From the NCBI RefSeq assembly GCF_010731875.1, contig NZ_AP022595.1, forward strand, positions 558,001-622,000: 64,000 nucleotides of DNA, in the 5' to 3' direction. Numbering within the stretch: the stretch's first letter is position 1; each line of letters begins with the position of its first letter. This DNA comes from Mycolicibacterium sarraceniae. GTDB taxonomy: Bacteria; Actinomycetota; Actinomycetes; Mycobacteriales; Mycobacteriaceae. A program made the translations under genes and the position numbers. Of this stretch, positions 48,328 to 57,131 are shown in pieces. The notes under the pieces are model-generated. The model saw nothing but the letters and a program-made list of their open reading frames with translations, made no database searches and was not told the origin of the DNA.

Positions 48328-48702
48328 TTACCTGGCCTTCTTCTTGCCGGCGATGGTGCGCTTCGGGCCCTTACGGGTACGCGCATTGGTCTTGGTTCGC
48401 TGGCCACGCACCGGCAGACCGCGACGGTGCCGCAGGCCCTGGTAGCAGCCGATCTCGATCTTGCGACGGATGTCGGCCTGCACCTCACGGCGCAGGTCAC
48501 CCTCAACCTTGAGGGAGGCTTCGATGTAGTCACGCAATTGCGTGAGCTGATCGTCGGTCAGGTCCTTGGTACGCAGATCCCGGTCGATACCGGTCGCGTC
48601 GAGGATTTCCTGAGAACGGGTACGGCCGATGCCGTAGATGTAGGTCAGCGCGATCTCCATGCGCTTATCGCGCGGGAGATCCACGCCCACTAGACGTGCC
48701 AC
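48328..48702 (-). CDS. rpsM: 30S ribosomal protein S13
   Basis: A 124-residue protein of the 30S head. It begins [20 protein letters not shown] and has [20 protein letters not shown], then [20 protein letters not shown] and a basic C-terminal tail [16 protein letters not shown] that reaches the decoding-site tRNA. It follows rpmJ after a 167-bp spacer. Confidence 0.98.
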   Translation of the reverse strand: MARLVGVDLPRDKRMEIALTYIYGIGRTRSQEILDATGIDRDLRTKDLTDDQLTQLRDYIEASLKVEGDLRREVQADIRRKIEIGCYQGLRHRRGLPVRGQRTKTNARTRKGPKRTIAGKKKAR

Positions 48703-48869
48703 AGGGCTTTGATTCCTTCTTCTATGCGGAGGTCTGTTCCCAGTTCGTTCCCGACTGCGTCGGGGCCCGGCCTCCGTTCCGGGCGCAGCTAAATGGCCAA
48801 TCCATTCAGTGATACTGGGAGGTCATCATTGAGTTGTTGTGATGCTCGCCGATGCAAGCGGTGGGCCGG

Positions 48870-48983
48870 TTAGCCCTGCCGCTGCTTGTGGCGCGGATCA
48901 GAGCAGATCACCATGACCCGCCCATGCCGGCGGATCACCCTGCACTTGTCGCAGATCGGCTTGACGCTCGGGTTCACCTTCAC
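48870..48983 (-). CDS. rpmJ: 50S ribosomal protein L36
   Basis: A 37-residue protein starting at GTG 48983: [20 protein letters not shown] then [17 protein letters not shown]. It has the C-x2-C, C and H zinc-ribbon ligands, so it is the zinc-binding L36 form. A GAAGGATCG ribosome-binding site precedes it. It lies between infA and rpsM as expected. Confidence 0.96.
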
Positions 48984-49062
48984 GGCTGTTCGATCCTTCT
49001 AGTTCTCGTCGGTTTATCGGTCGTGCGCTGGTTCGGGGTCGGTCGGGCACGTTAGATATTTC

Positions 49063-49089
49063 GTAGCGACTCGCTGCGCTCGTCGCTAC
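49063..49089 (-). terminator. GTAGCGAC...GTCGCTAC hairpin at the infA stop
   Basis: Perfect 8-bp inverted repeat GTAGCGAC / GTCGCTAC with an 11-nt loop, overlapping the infA stop codon. The TCGCTGCGCTCG-containing loop can extend pairing. It may modulate read-through from infA into rpmJ. Similar palindromes recur in mycobacterial intergenic DNA, which I state from memory. Confidence 0.45.
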
Positions 49090-49307
49090 TTGTACCGGTA
49101 CACAATGCGACCCCGGGTCAGGTCGTAGGGAGACAACTCCACTACCACCCGGTCCTCGGGGAGGATGCGGATGTAGTGCTGCCGCATCTTGCCGCTGATG
49201 TGAGCGAGCACCTTGTGTCCGTTCTCCAGCTCAATACGAAACATCGCATTGGGCAGGGGCTCGACCACGCGGCCCTCGACCTCGATGGCACCGTCTTTCT
49301 TGGCCAT
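49086..49307 (-). CDS. infA: Translation initiation factor IF-1
   Basis: A 73-residue OB-fold protein that occupies the 30S A site during initiation. [20 protein letters not shown], then [20 protein letters not shown] and [23 protein letters not shown] 49307 is preceded by GAGAGG. It is the first gene of the alpha operon. Confidence 0.98.
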   Translation of the reverse strand: MAKKDGAIEVEGRVVEPLPNAMFRIELENGHKVLAHISGKMRQHYIRILPEDRVVVELSPYDLTRGRIVYRYK

Positions 49308-49624
49308 AACCTCTCAGATCCTGCTTTCTCGGTTCGGGGCAGCGCTCGCCCCGACTGCAAAACGTGAGCCGGGATCGGGAAATTCCACAAATTCCAGGAC
49401 GAGGCACGCAAGAGTCGGCGCGGATACCGCACCGCCGGTCTACGATACCCGCTCCGGGGCCGTACCCAAAATCCGCACAGAGCAGCTGCGATGGCACGTT
49501 CGCCCCTCGTTCACCGCGGACCTCTCGGCCGCAAAGCGCTGCCGACCTGAGTTGAGGCCCGTTAGCCGGGCGATTTGACGTTCGCGTCCGGTAAAAGCTG
49601 GCGGCTAACCGCACAGATGGGTAG
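49308..49624. other. Spacer between infA and the restriction-modification relic
   Basis: 317 bp with no supportable gene. It must contain the promoter and leader of the infA-rpmJ-rpsM operon on the minus strand. The other end joins the 5'-truncated hsdR relic at about 49625. No clear hairpin or operator was found. Confidence 0.5.
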
Positions 49625-50060
49625 AGACCGAAAGCGATCTACGTCGACCCCAACGGTGCGTTGGTGAAGTGTCGGCAGTTCGGTGAAGTCTTGGCCGAGC
49701 AGCTGGTGATCCGTACTCGGACTCAGTGCGCCGGCGATCGGCAGGTCGACCGAATCATCGCCCTGGAGCGCGCGGGTGTTCTCACCCGCCAGACCGCTGG
49801 CGCTCTTCACGAGATCAGAAAGATCGGCAACGCCGCCACCCACACTCATCTGTTCGATGTGCACGCCGCGTTGAGCGCACTGGAGCAGTGTTGGCAGCTG
49901 GGCAACCTGCTCCGGATCGCGGTTTCAGGGGATCGCACCCCACGAAGCTTTATAGCGCCCGAGCCTTCGTCGCCGCGGCAGACCCGCAGGTATGCCGACG
50001 GCCCGCGCCCCGAACACAAATTGGCCGCCTGGCGACGCGACGAACCAGTGCCGTTCTGCT
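49625..50060 (+). pseudogene. hsdR: Type I restriction HsdR N-terminal relic
   Basis: Reads KAIYVDPNGALVKCRQFGEV, LAEQLVIRTRTQCAGDRQVD, IIALERAGVLTRQTAGALHE and IRKIGNAATHTHLFDVHAAL then EQCWQLGNLLRI. This is the helical N-terminal region found at the front of many type I restriction R subunits. A stop lies just upstream (49622), so the real start is missing. Homology fades after about 49985, before any nuclease or helicase domain. It is a 5'-truncated and 3'-deleted fragment. Confidence 0.7.
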
Positions 50061-50064
50061 ATGA

Positions 50065-50638
<574 letters not shown>

Positions 50639-50670
50639 AGCACTGGACATCCGACGCATAATGACAAGCG

Positions 50671-52371
50671 ATGACCGGACCCGCTCCCCAGCCCCGCAAA
50701 CCCGTCATTCTCACCGTTGACGACGACCCGGCCGTGTCGCGCGCTGTTGCTCGCGACCTTCGCCGCCACTACGGCGATCGATACCGGATCGTGCGGGCAG
50801 AATCCGGGCCGGACGCGCTGGAAACGATCAACGAACTCAAGCTGCGCGGCGAGACCGTCGCGGTGTTCGTCGCCGACTACCGGATGCCTCAGATGAGCGG
50901 CATCCAGTTCCTCGAAGAGGCGATGGACGTCTACCCGATGGCCCGGCGCGTTCTACTGACGGCCTATGCCGACACCCACGCCGCGATCGACGCCATCAAC
51001 GTCGTCGATCTGGACCACTACCTGCTCAAGCCGTGGGATCCGCCGGAGGAAAAGCTCTACCCGGTGATCGACGCGCTACTGGAGGCCTGGCACGCCACCG
51101 GCGATCGCGCCATCCCCCACACCAAGGTGATCGGGCACCGGTGGAGTGAGCGGTCCTGGGAGGTCCGCCAGTTCCTGGCCCGCAACCAGCACACGTTCCG
51201 GGCGTTCAACGCCGACGAGCCCAAGGGCAAGCAACTGCTCGACGCCGCCAGCCTGGATGGGTTGGAGCTGCCGGTCGTCATCACCGAGAAGGGCGAGATC
51301 CTGGTCGACCCGACCAACGCCGCGCTTGCCGAAATGCTGGGGTTATCGACCAACCCCTTGCTCGAGATGTATGACCTCGCCGTCATCGGCGGCGGGCCGG
51401 CGGGACTCGCGGCCGGCGTGTACGGCGCGTCCGAAGGGCTCAGGACGGTCCTGATCGAGGAGACGACGACCGGCGGCCAGGCCGGGCGCAGCTCGCGGAT
51501 CGAGAACTACCTCGGCTTCCCCACCGGCGTCTCCGGGGCCGAGCTGACGACGTCGGCGCGCCGGCAGGCCGAGCGTTTCGGCGCCGAGGTCATCACCACC
51601 CGCAAGGCAGTCCGGCTGGAGGCCGGCGAGGCAGGAACCGCTCGCACCATCACCTTCGAGGACGGCGGCAGCATCGCCGCGCGGGCGGTCATCCTGGCCA
51701 CCGGTGTCTCCTACCGCCAGCTGCAGGTCACCGGATGCTGGGACAACCCCGACGACCCCGCCAGCAACTACGTCGGACGCGGCGTCTACTACGGCGCCTC
51801 GGTGTCGGACGCCTCCGAATGCAAGGGTGAGGACGTCTACATCGTCGGCGGGGCCAACTCGGCCGGGCAGGCCGCGATGTACATGTCCCGCGAAGCCAAC
51901 TCGGTCACCATGCTGGTGCGCGGCCCCTCGCTGGAAGCGTCGATGTCGCACTACCTGATCCAGCAGATCGAGAAGAATCCCAACATCTCCGTCCGGACCT
52001 GCACCGAGGTGGTGGACACCCTCGGCGACGATGATCACCTGACCGGCCTGGTGCTGGAGGACAGGCAGACCGGTCAGCGGGAAACCGTCGAATCCACCCG
52101 GATGTGCTGCTTCATCGGCGCCGAGCCCCGCACCAACTGGCTCAAAGAGGTCGTCGCCGTCGACGACCACGGTTTCGTCCTGGCCGGACCCGACCTGGCC
52201 AATGTGGCCGGGTGGGGTCTGGACCGGCCGCCGCACCACCTGGAAACAAGCGTGCCGGGTGTGTTTGTTGCAGGAGACGTGCGCGCCGAGTCCGCCAAAA
52301 GGGTGGCCGCGGCTGTCGGCGAAGGGTCGATGGCGGTGATGTTGGTGCACCGCTACCTGGCCGAGGCGTAA
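50671..52371 (+). CDS. Response regulator fused to glutaredoxin-like and thioredoxin-reductase-like domains
   Basis: A 566-residue three-domain protein. Residues 10-130 are a receiver domain: acidic pocket ILTVDDDPAVSR, phospho-acceptor Asp in VFVADYRMPQMSG, and LLTAYAD / YLLKPWDPP switch residues. Residues 150-225 look like a glutaredoxin/thioredoxin fold (HRWSERSWEVRQFLARNQHT, ELPVVITEKGEILVDPTNAA) without any cysteine. Residues 230-566 are a TrxR-like flavoprotein: YDLAVIGGGPAGLAAGVYGA for FAD, VYIVGGANSAGQAAMYMSRE for NADP, and ETSVPGVFVAGDVRAESAKR. The CxxC of true thioredoxin reductases is missing (GVYYGASVSDASECKGEDVY at that place), so this is probably a different NAD(P)H oxidoreductase. 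It starts at ATG 50671. The kinase gene follows 17 bp downstream. Confidence 0.9.
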   Translation: MTGPAPQPRKPVILTVDDDPAVSRAVARDLRRHYGDRYRIVRAESGPDALETINELKLRGETVAVFVADYRMPQMSGIQFLEEAMDVYPMARRVLLTAYADTHAAIDAINVVDLDHYLLKPWDPPEEKLYPVIDALLEAWHATGDRAIPHTKVIGHRWSERSWEVRQFLARNQHTFRAFNADEPKGKQLLDAASLDGLELPVVITEKGEILVDPTNAALAEMLGLSTNPLLEMYDLAVIGGGPAGLAAGVYGASEGLRTVLIEETTTGGQAGRSSRIENYLGFPTGVSGAELTTSARRQAERFGAEVITTRKAVRLEAGEAGTARTITFEDGGSIAARAVILATGVSYRQLQVTGCWDNPDDPASNYVGRGVYYGASVSDASECKGEDVYIVGGANSAGQAAMYMSREANSVTMLVRGPSLEASMSHYLIQQIEKNPNISVRTCTEVVDTLGDDDHLTGLVLEDRQTGQRETVESTRMCCFIGAEPRTNWLKEVVAVDDHGFVLAGPDLANVAGWGLDRPPHHLETSVPGVFVAGDVRAESAKRVAAAVGEGSMAVMLVHRYLAEA

Positions 52372-52388
52372 CCAGCAAGGAGAAGACG

Positions 52389-53873
52389 ATGGGCGAGAAA
52401 TGCCTACCCGACGAACTGCGGACCCTGTTCCTGTTCGAGGCGCTGACCGACGAACAGTTGCAGACGCTGTGCGCGAACGGGCATATCCGCGTCTTCGAGA
52501 CCGGCCCCGTCGTCGTGGAGGGCGAGCCGGCCACCTGCTTCTACGTTCTGCTCGACGGTGAGTTGGTGATGTCCAAACGCTCCGGCGGGGTCGACGTCGA
52601 GACCAATCGCACCTCGCAGCGGGGCGTGTATTGCGGAGCCTGGTCGGCCTACATCCCCGACGAGGAACAGCTCTACCAGGCGTCGGTGCGCGTCACGCGG
52701 CCGTCGCGGTTCTTCGTGCTCGACGCAAGCGCGTTCGCGAAATTCATGCAGACCGAATTCCCCATGGCCGTGCACCTACTCGAGGGCCACATGGTCGGCG
52801 GCCGGCGACAGAGCCAGATCATCGGACAGCGCCAAAAGCTGCTGGCGCTCGGCACGATCACCGCGGGGCTCACCCACCAGCTCAACAACCCCGCCGCTGC
52901 TACCGCCAGAGCAGTCGCCGATCTGCGCGAGGGGGTCGGCAAGATGCGCTACAAGCTGTCGATGCTGGCCGACGGCAAGTTCACCCCTGAGGCGCTGCGC
53001 ATGCTGGTACGCATTCAGGACGAAGTCGCCGAAATGGTCGCCAAATCCAAGGCACAGGAACTGACCGCGCTGGAGACCTCCGATCGCGAGGACCAGGTCG
53101 GCGATTGGCTGGAAAACCACGGCATCGCCGGGGCGTGGGATTATGCGCCGACATTCGTGGAGGCGGGCCTGGATGTCGATTGGCTGGAACGCGTCGAGGC
53201 CTCCATCGATTCGGTCGACTGCTCGGCGACCTTGCAGAGCGCCATCGGCTGGCTGAAGTACACCATCGACACCGAATTGCGGATGAACGAGATCGCCGAC
53301 GCCTCCGAACGTATCTCCGGTCTGCTCGCCGGGGCCAAGAAGTACTCCCAGATGGACCGGGCCGAGTACCAGGTCGCCAATGTGCACGAGTTGCTGCACA
53401 GCACGCTGAAGACGCTCTTCGGCCACAAGGTAGGCCCGGACAAACCCATCAAGCTGGTCAAGGACTGGGATAAGACACTCCCCGAAATCGGCTGCTACCC
53501 AGGCGGTTTGAACGAGGTATGGGATGTCATCATCAACAACGCCATCCAGGCGATGAAGGGTCGCGGCACGCTGACAATCCGCACCGCCCGTCAGGGCGAG
53601 GACATGATCCGGGTCGAGATCGGTGACGACGGCCCCGGTATCCCCGACGAGATCATCGATCGGATCTTCACCGCGTTCTTCACCACGAAACCGTTCGGCG
53701 AGGGCGACGGCCTCGGCCTGGACCTCGCGCGCCGCATCATCGTCGAAAAGCATCAGGGCGATATTCAGGTGGCGTCCGAACCGGGCAATACCCGCTTCAT
53801 CATCCGCTTGCCGCTGACGGCGCCGGGACCGATTGCGCCATCGCCAGGTGAACTTTCCGCCACTGCGGAATAG
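52389..53873 (+). CDS. Cyclic-nucleotide-domain sensor histidine kinase
   Basis: A 494-residue soluble kinase and probable partner of the preceding response regulator. Residues 10-130 form a cNMP-binding/CRP-like domain (LRTLFLFEALTDEQLQTLCA, VEGEPATCFYVLLDGELVMS). A dimerisation/phospho-acceptor region follows with His in LGTITAGLTHQLNNPAAATA. Residues 340-480 are HATPase_c: N box EVWDVIINNAIQAMKGRGTL, G1 IGDDGPGIPDEIID, F/G2 FTTKPFGEGDGLGLDLARRI. There are no membrane helices. ATG 52389 is preceded by AAGGAG. The ligand is unknown; key cAMP-phosphate residues are not clearly present. Confidence 0.9.
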   Translation: MGEKCLPDELRTLFLFEALTDEQLQTLCANGHIRVFETGPVVVEGEPATCFYVLLDGELVMSKRSGGVDVETNRTSQRGVYCGAWSAYIPDEEQLYQASVRVTRPSRFFVLDASAFAKFMQTEFPMAVHLLEGHMVGGRRQSQIIGQRQKLLALGTITAGLTHQLNNPAAATARAVADLREGVGKMRYKLSMLADGKFTPEALRMLVRIQDEVAEMVAKSKAQELTALETSDREDQVGDWLENHGIAGAWDYAPTFVEAGLDVDWLERVEASIDSVDCSATLQSAIGWLKYTIDTELRMNEIADASERISGLLAGAKKYSQMDRAEYQVANVHELLHSTLKTLFGHKVGPDKPIKLVKDWDKTLPEIGCYPGGLNEVWDVIINNAIQAMKGRGTLTIRTARQGEDMIRVEIGDDGPGIPDEIIDRIFTAFFTTKPFGEGDGLGLDLARRIIVEKHQGDIQVASEPGNTRFIIRLPLTAPGPIAPSPGELSATAE

Positions 53874-53902
53874 GCTGCGCCGGACCGCGGGTTGTAGCCC
53901 CC

Positions 53903-54736
53903 ATGAGCGCCAAGCCCGATCTCGGCAGGTTCGCATCATTCGGTCGCGGGGTCACCCCGCAGCAAGCCAAGGAGATCGAGGCGCTGGGGTACGGCGCAGT
54001 CTGGGTGGGCGGTTCGCCGCCGGCCGAATTGGATTGGGTGGAACCAATTTTGGCCAACACCACCACGTTGAAGGTGGCCACCGGCATAGTCAACATCTGG
54101 ACCGCGGCGCCCGGCCCGGTGGCCGAGTCGTTCCACCGCATCGAAGCGGCCTACCCCGGCCGGTTCCTGCTCGGCATCGGCGTCGGCCATCCCGAAGCCA
54201 CCGAGGAATACCAGAAACCGATCGACGCGCTGCGCGGCTACCTCGACAAGCTCGACGAGTACGGTGTGCCCAAGAACCGGCGGGTGATCGCCGCACTCGG
54301 ACCGCAGGTTCTCAAACTGTCGGCCGCGCGCAGCGCCGGGGCGCACCCGTACCTGACCACGCCCGAGCACACCGCGCAGGCGCGCGAGCTGCTGGGCCCG
54401 CATGCGTTCCTGGCACCCGAACACAAGGCGATCCTCACCACGGACGCTGAGAAGGCGCGGCAGGTCGGCAGGGGTGCGCTGGACATCTACCTCAACTTGC
54501 AGAACTACCTCAACAGCTGGAAACGGTTGGGCTTCAACGACGAAGACGTGGCCAAGCCCGGCAGCGACCGGCTGGTCGACGCCGTCGTGGCCTACGGCAC
54601 ACCCGAGGAGATCGCGGCCCGGCTCACCGCCCATCTCGACGCCGGGGCCGACCACGTGCCTGTCCAGGTGTTGACATCTTCTGACAAGCTGGTGGATGCG
54701 CTGGCTGCACTGGCCGGCCCGCTGGGTCTCAAATAA
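53903..54736 (+). CDS. F420-type LLM-class oxidoreductase (tandem copy 1)
   Basis: A 277-residue luciferase-like oxidoreductase from the short TIGR03620/MSMEG_4141-type subgroup. It begins MSAKPDLGRFASFGRGVTPQ, then GYGAVWVGGSPPAELDWVEP, TTLKVATGIVNIWTAAPGPV and YPGRFLLGIGVGHPEATEEY. F420 is the expected cofactor. It lies 30 bp after the kinase gene on the same strand. It is about 60% identical by eye to the next gene, a tandem duplication. Substrate unknown. Confidence 0.9.
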   Translation: MSAKPDLGRFASFGRGVTPQQAKEIEALGYGAVWVGGSPPAELDWVEPILANTTTLKVATGIVNIWTAAPGPVAESFHRIEAAYPGRFLLGIGVGHPEATEEYQKPIDALRGYLDKLDEYGVPKNRRVIAALGPQVLKLSAARSAGAHPYLTTPEHTAQARELLGPHAFLAPEHKAILTTDAEKARQVGRGALDIYLNLQNYLNSWKRLGFNDEDVAKPGSDRLVDAVVAYGTPEEIAARLTAHLDAGADHVPVQVLTSSDKLVDALAALAGPLGLK

Positions 54737-54769
54737 CTTGAGTCTCAAACAACCTAACGAGAGGTACTC

Positions 54770-55627
54770 GTGACCAATCCGTCGCTGCTCAAACCCGATC
54801 TCGGCCGCTTCGGAGTGTGGACCGCCGGCCCGGTGTCACCGGACCGGGCGGTCGAGATCGAGCGCCTGGGCTACGGCGCGATATGGGTCGGCGCATCGCC
54901 GGCTGCCGAGCTTGCGTTCGTCGAGCCGATCCTCGAGCGTACCGAGAATCTGACCGTCGCCACCGGGATCGTCAATATCTGGAACGCGCCGCCAGACGAG
55001 GTCGCAGCGTCCTTTGAGCGCATCGAAAATGCTTATCCCGGAAGGTTTTTGCTCGGTGTGGGCGTAGGTCACCCCGAGCACACGCAGGATTACCAGAAGC
55101 CCTACGAGGCGCTGGTGAGCTATCTCGACAAGCTCGACGACAAGTGCGTGCCGACCAGCCGTCGGGTGATCGCCGCGCTCGGGCCCAAGGTGCTGCAGCT
55201 TGCCGCGCATCGCAGCGCCGGCGCGCACCCCTACCTGACCACCCCCGAGCACACCGCGCAGGCGCGCGACCTGGTGGGTGCGTCGGCGTTCCTGGCGCCC
55301 GAACACAAGGTGGTCCTCACCACTGACGTCGAAGAGGCCAGAAGGCTCGGCCGGGACAGCGTCGGCTTCTACCTGGGGTTGAGCAACTACGTCAACAACT
55401 GGAAGCGGCTGGGCTTTAGCGATGCCGACGTCGAGCAGCCGGGCAGTGACAAGTTGATCGACTCGGTGATCGCCTACGGCACGGTCGAGGCGATTGCCGC
55501 GCGGCTGACCGAACACCTCGATGCCGGGGCCGATCACGTGACCATCCAGGTGCTGGGCGGGCCCGACACACTGCTGCCCACACTGACCGAGTTGGCCGGG
55601 CCGCTGGGGCTGACCGCGGCCGGGTGA
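54770..55627 (+). CDS. F420-type LLM-class oxidoreductase (tandem copy 2)
   Basis: A 285-residue paralogue of the preceding gene, starting at GTG 54770 behind GAGAGG. It has KPDLGRFGVWTAGPVSPDRA, GYGAIWVGASPAAELAFVEP, LTVATGIVNIWNAPPDEVAA, RFLLGVGVGHPEHTQDYQKP and ALGPKVLQLAAHRSAGAHPY. It is close to copy 1 over the whole length, with conserved active-site regions. It ends at the edge of the relic zone (rmlB, LysA-like fragments). Confidence 0.9.
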   Translation: MTNPSLLKPDLGRFGVWTAGPVSPDRAVEIERLGYGAIWVGASPAAELAFVEPILERTENLTVATGIVNIWNAPPDEVAASFERIENAYPGRFLLGVGVGHPEHTQDYQKPYEALVSYLDKLDDKCVPTSRRVIAALGPKVLQLAAHRSAGAHPYLTTPEHTAQARDLVGASAFLAPEHKVVLTTDVEEARRLGRDSVGFYLGLSNYVNNWKRLGFSDADVEQPGSDKLIDSVIAYGTVEAIAARLTEHLDAGADHVTIQVLGGPDTLLPTLTELAGPLGLTAAG

Positions 55628-55656
55628 CGTCGCGGGTGCCCGTTACGGTGGGCGCC

Positions 55657-55872
55657 GTGCGGCGGTTGGTGACGGGCGGCCCCGGATTCATCGGTGCTAA
55701 CTTCGTTCACCGCACCGTGCGCGAACGGCCCGGCGTTTCGGTGACGGTGCTCGAGGCGCTGACCTACGCCGGATGCCGCGAATCACTTCGTCCCGTCGAG
55801 GACCACATCCGGCTGGTCGGAGGTGACGTGACCGACGAACCGTTGGTCGACCCCCTCGTCGCCGAGTCCGAC
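55657..55872 (+). pseudogene. rmlB: RmlB (dTDP-glucose 4,6-dehydratase) N-terminal relic
   Basis: From GTG 55657 it reads VRRLVTGGPGFIGANFVHRT (Rossmann GxxGxxG), VTVLEALTYAGCRESLRPVE and IRLVGGDVTDEPLVDPLVAE. This is the start of an RmlB-type dehydratase. The homology breaks after VAESD, where mycobacterial RmlB continues into the substrate-binding region. Only about 70 of 330 residues remain. It looks like the product of a deletion joined to the LysA-like relic. Confidence 0.75.
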
Positions 55873-55891
55873 CCGCGTGGGCCGTGTGAGC

Positions 55892-56197
55892 CTAGTGGCG
55901 ATCAGTTCCGTGTGCGACAGCGCAATGTTGACCGCGGGGCTGGGAAAGCGGCAGACTGCGATGCACACCAATCATGTTCAAGCCCGCGCAAGAGTTTGTC
56001 GCGGCGACCAGTTCGTCGGCGTCCTGATCTGTCACGTCGATCAGGACTCGGCGACGTGGAGTCGACATCCCTGCCAACGCGTCCAACTGCCATCGAGCGT
56101 TCACGACGAAGCGACCAACGCCGACCACCGTGGCACGCGACACCGCGGATTCGTGCCCTGCGGTACTCCGTACAACAGCGCAGCGCCACAGTGTCAC
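55892..56197 (-). pseudogene. LysA-like decarboxylase relic, second module
   Basis: In the same frame as the truncated LysA-like gene and starting right after its TGA stop. It reads VGRFVVNARWQLDALAGMST, RRRVLIDVTDQDADELVAAT and GLNMIGVHRSLPLSQP. These align with the ELA / VLLRV / GLHxH positions of fold-III PLP decarboxylases (diaminopimelate decarboxylase type), so a second partial copy follows the first. It has no start and no catalytic core. It joins the rmlB fragment near 55875. Confidence 0.45.
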
Positions 56198-56986
56198 TCA
56201 GAAGGGGACCGATGGGTCGGGACCGCCGGCCGACATCACGATCACCGGCCGCGGGAACCGCAATGTGGCGCATGCGTCGTCGACCGCACGGTCAATCTCC
56301 TCGGCAAGATCGCGTCGGACGGCGGAACTGTCAGAATCGGTCAGGGCTTTTCCGCCACCGAGGATGAGCCGGGTCAGCACGACACCGTGACGACGGCGGA
56401 TGTGGTCCATCTGCGCGATCATGTTGCCGATCGCGGCCGGATAACTGATGAAGTCCTCGACAGCCGTGCCGACGTCGCAGTGCAGCCCGATCAGGGCTGC
56501 AGAACGCCGGGCCATTACCGCGTCCACGGCGCCATCGGCCTCTTTGGAGTCGAAAATGAACTGCTGCCGGTCGCCGGTCGCAGCATCGGCCATGCGCAAC
56601 AACACATTCTGTGTGCGTCCTGCTTTCTCTGCCCCTAGTGACGCGATGTGTTCTGAACAGCTGAGCACAACCCGAGCCGCCCCGGTGGCACCCACCCGGC
56701 GAATGTCCTGCCTGTCGAACTGCTCGACGTGAACCGTCATCAGGACCGGATGGATACCGGCCGCTATCGCTGAATACAACTCGGGCAGAGTGCGTACGTC
56801 GATTGCGAAACGTTGATCGCGCAGCCACCGGGCCACGCCAGCGTCGTGCAGGACGGTCGCCGGGAACGACACCTCAGCGGGCGCGCACGAATCCCGATAG
56901 CTGATCAGCCGGCGTATCTCCGCCTGATCAACCTGTGGCAGTTGACGTCCCCGAACGATTGACCGAAAGCTAGTCGACAATGTCAC
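56198..56986 (-). pseudogene. Truncated diaminopimelate-decarboxylase-like protein lacking the PLP lysine
   Basis: From GTG 56986 (VTLSTSFRSIVRGRQLPQVD, with AAGAGG 5 nt upstream) 262 residues remain of a LysA-like fold-III enzyme. Recognisable are CAPAEVSFPATVLHDAGVAR, IDVRTLPELYSAIAAGIHPV, RVVLSCSEHIASLGAEKAGR, ALIGLHCDVGTAVEDFISYP and VVLTRLILGGGKALTDSDSS. The first of these corresponds to the FYAVKAN segment, but the catalytic Lys is absent. It stops at DPSVPF before the C-terminal domain, and homologous text continues after the stop. It is probably inactive. It follows the shortened kdpA by 145 bp. Confidence 0.65.
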
Positions 56987-57131
56987 CGAAACCTCTTCAC
57001 CGAAACGCCCCGGCCTCCTGCCACGGGCGACCCATTCCACAATCGCGCGCCGACAGCACGAGATAGCGAATCCTTGCGATCTCGTGACGTTGCCCGCCCA
57101 AACCTTGGCGAGGCTCTGATCGTGCTGTGGG

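Noticed and set aside
50671..52371. Naming the reductase domain a thioredoxin reductase
   Set aside because: The CxxC pair between the FAD and NADP segments is missing, so only the fold is claimed.
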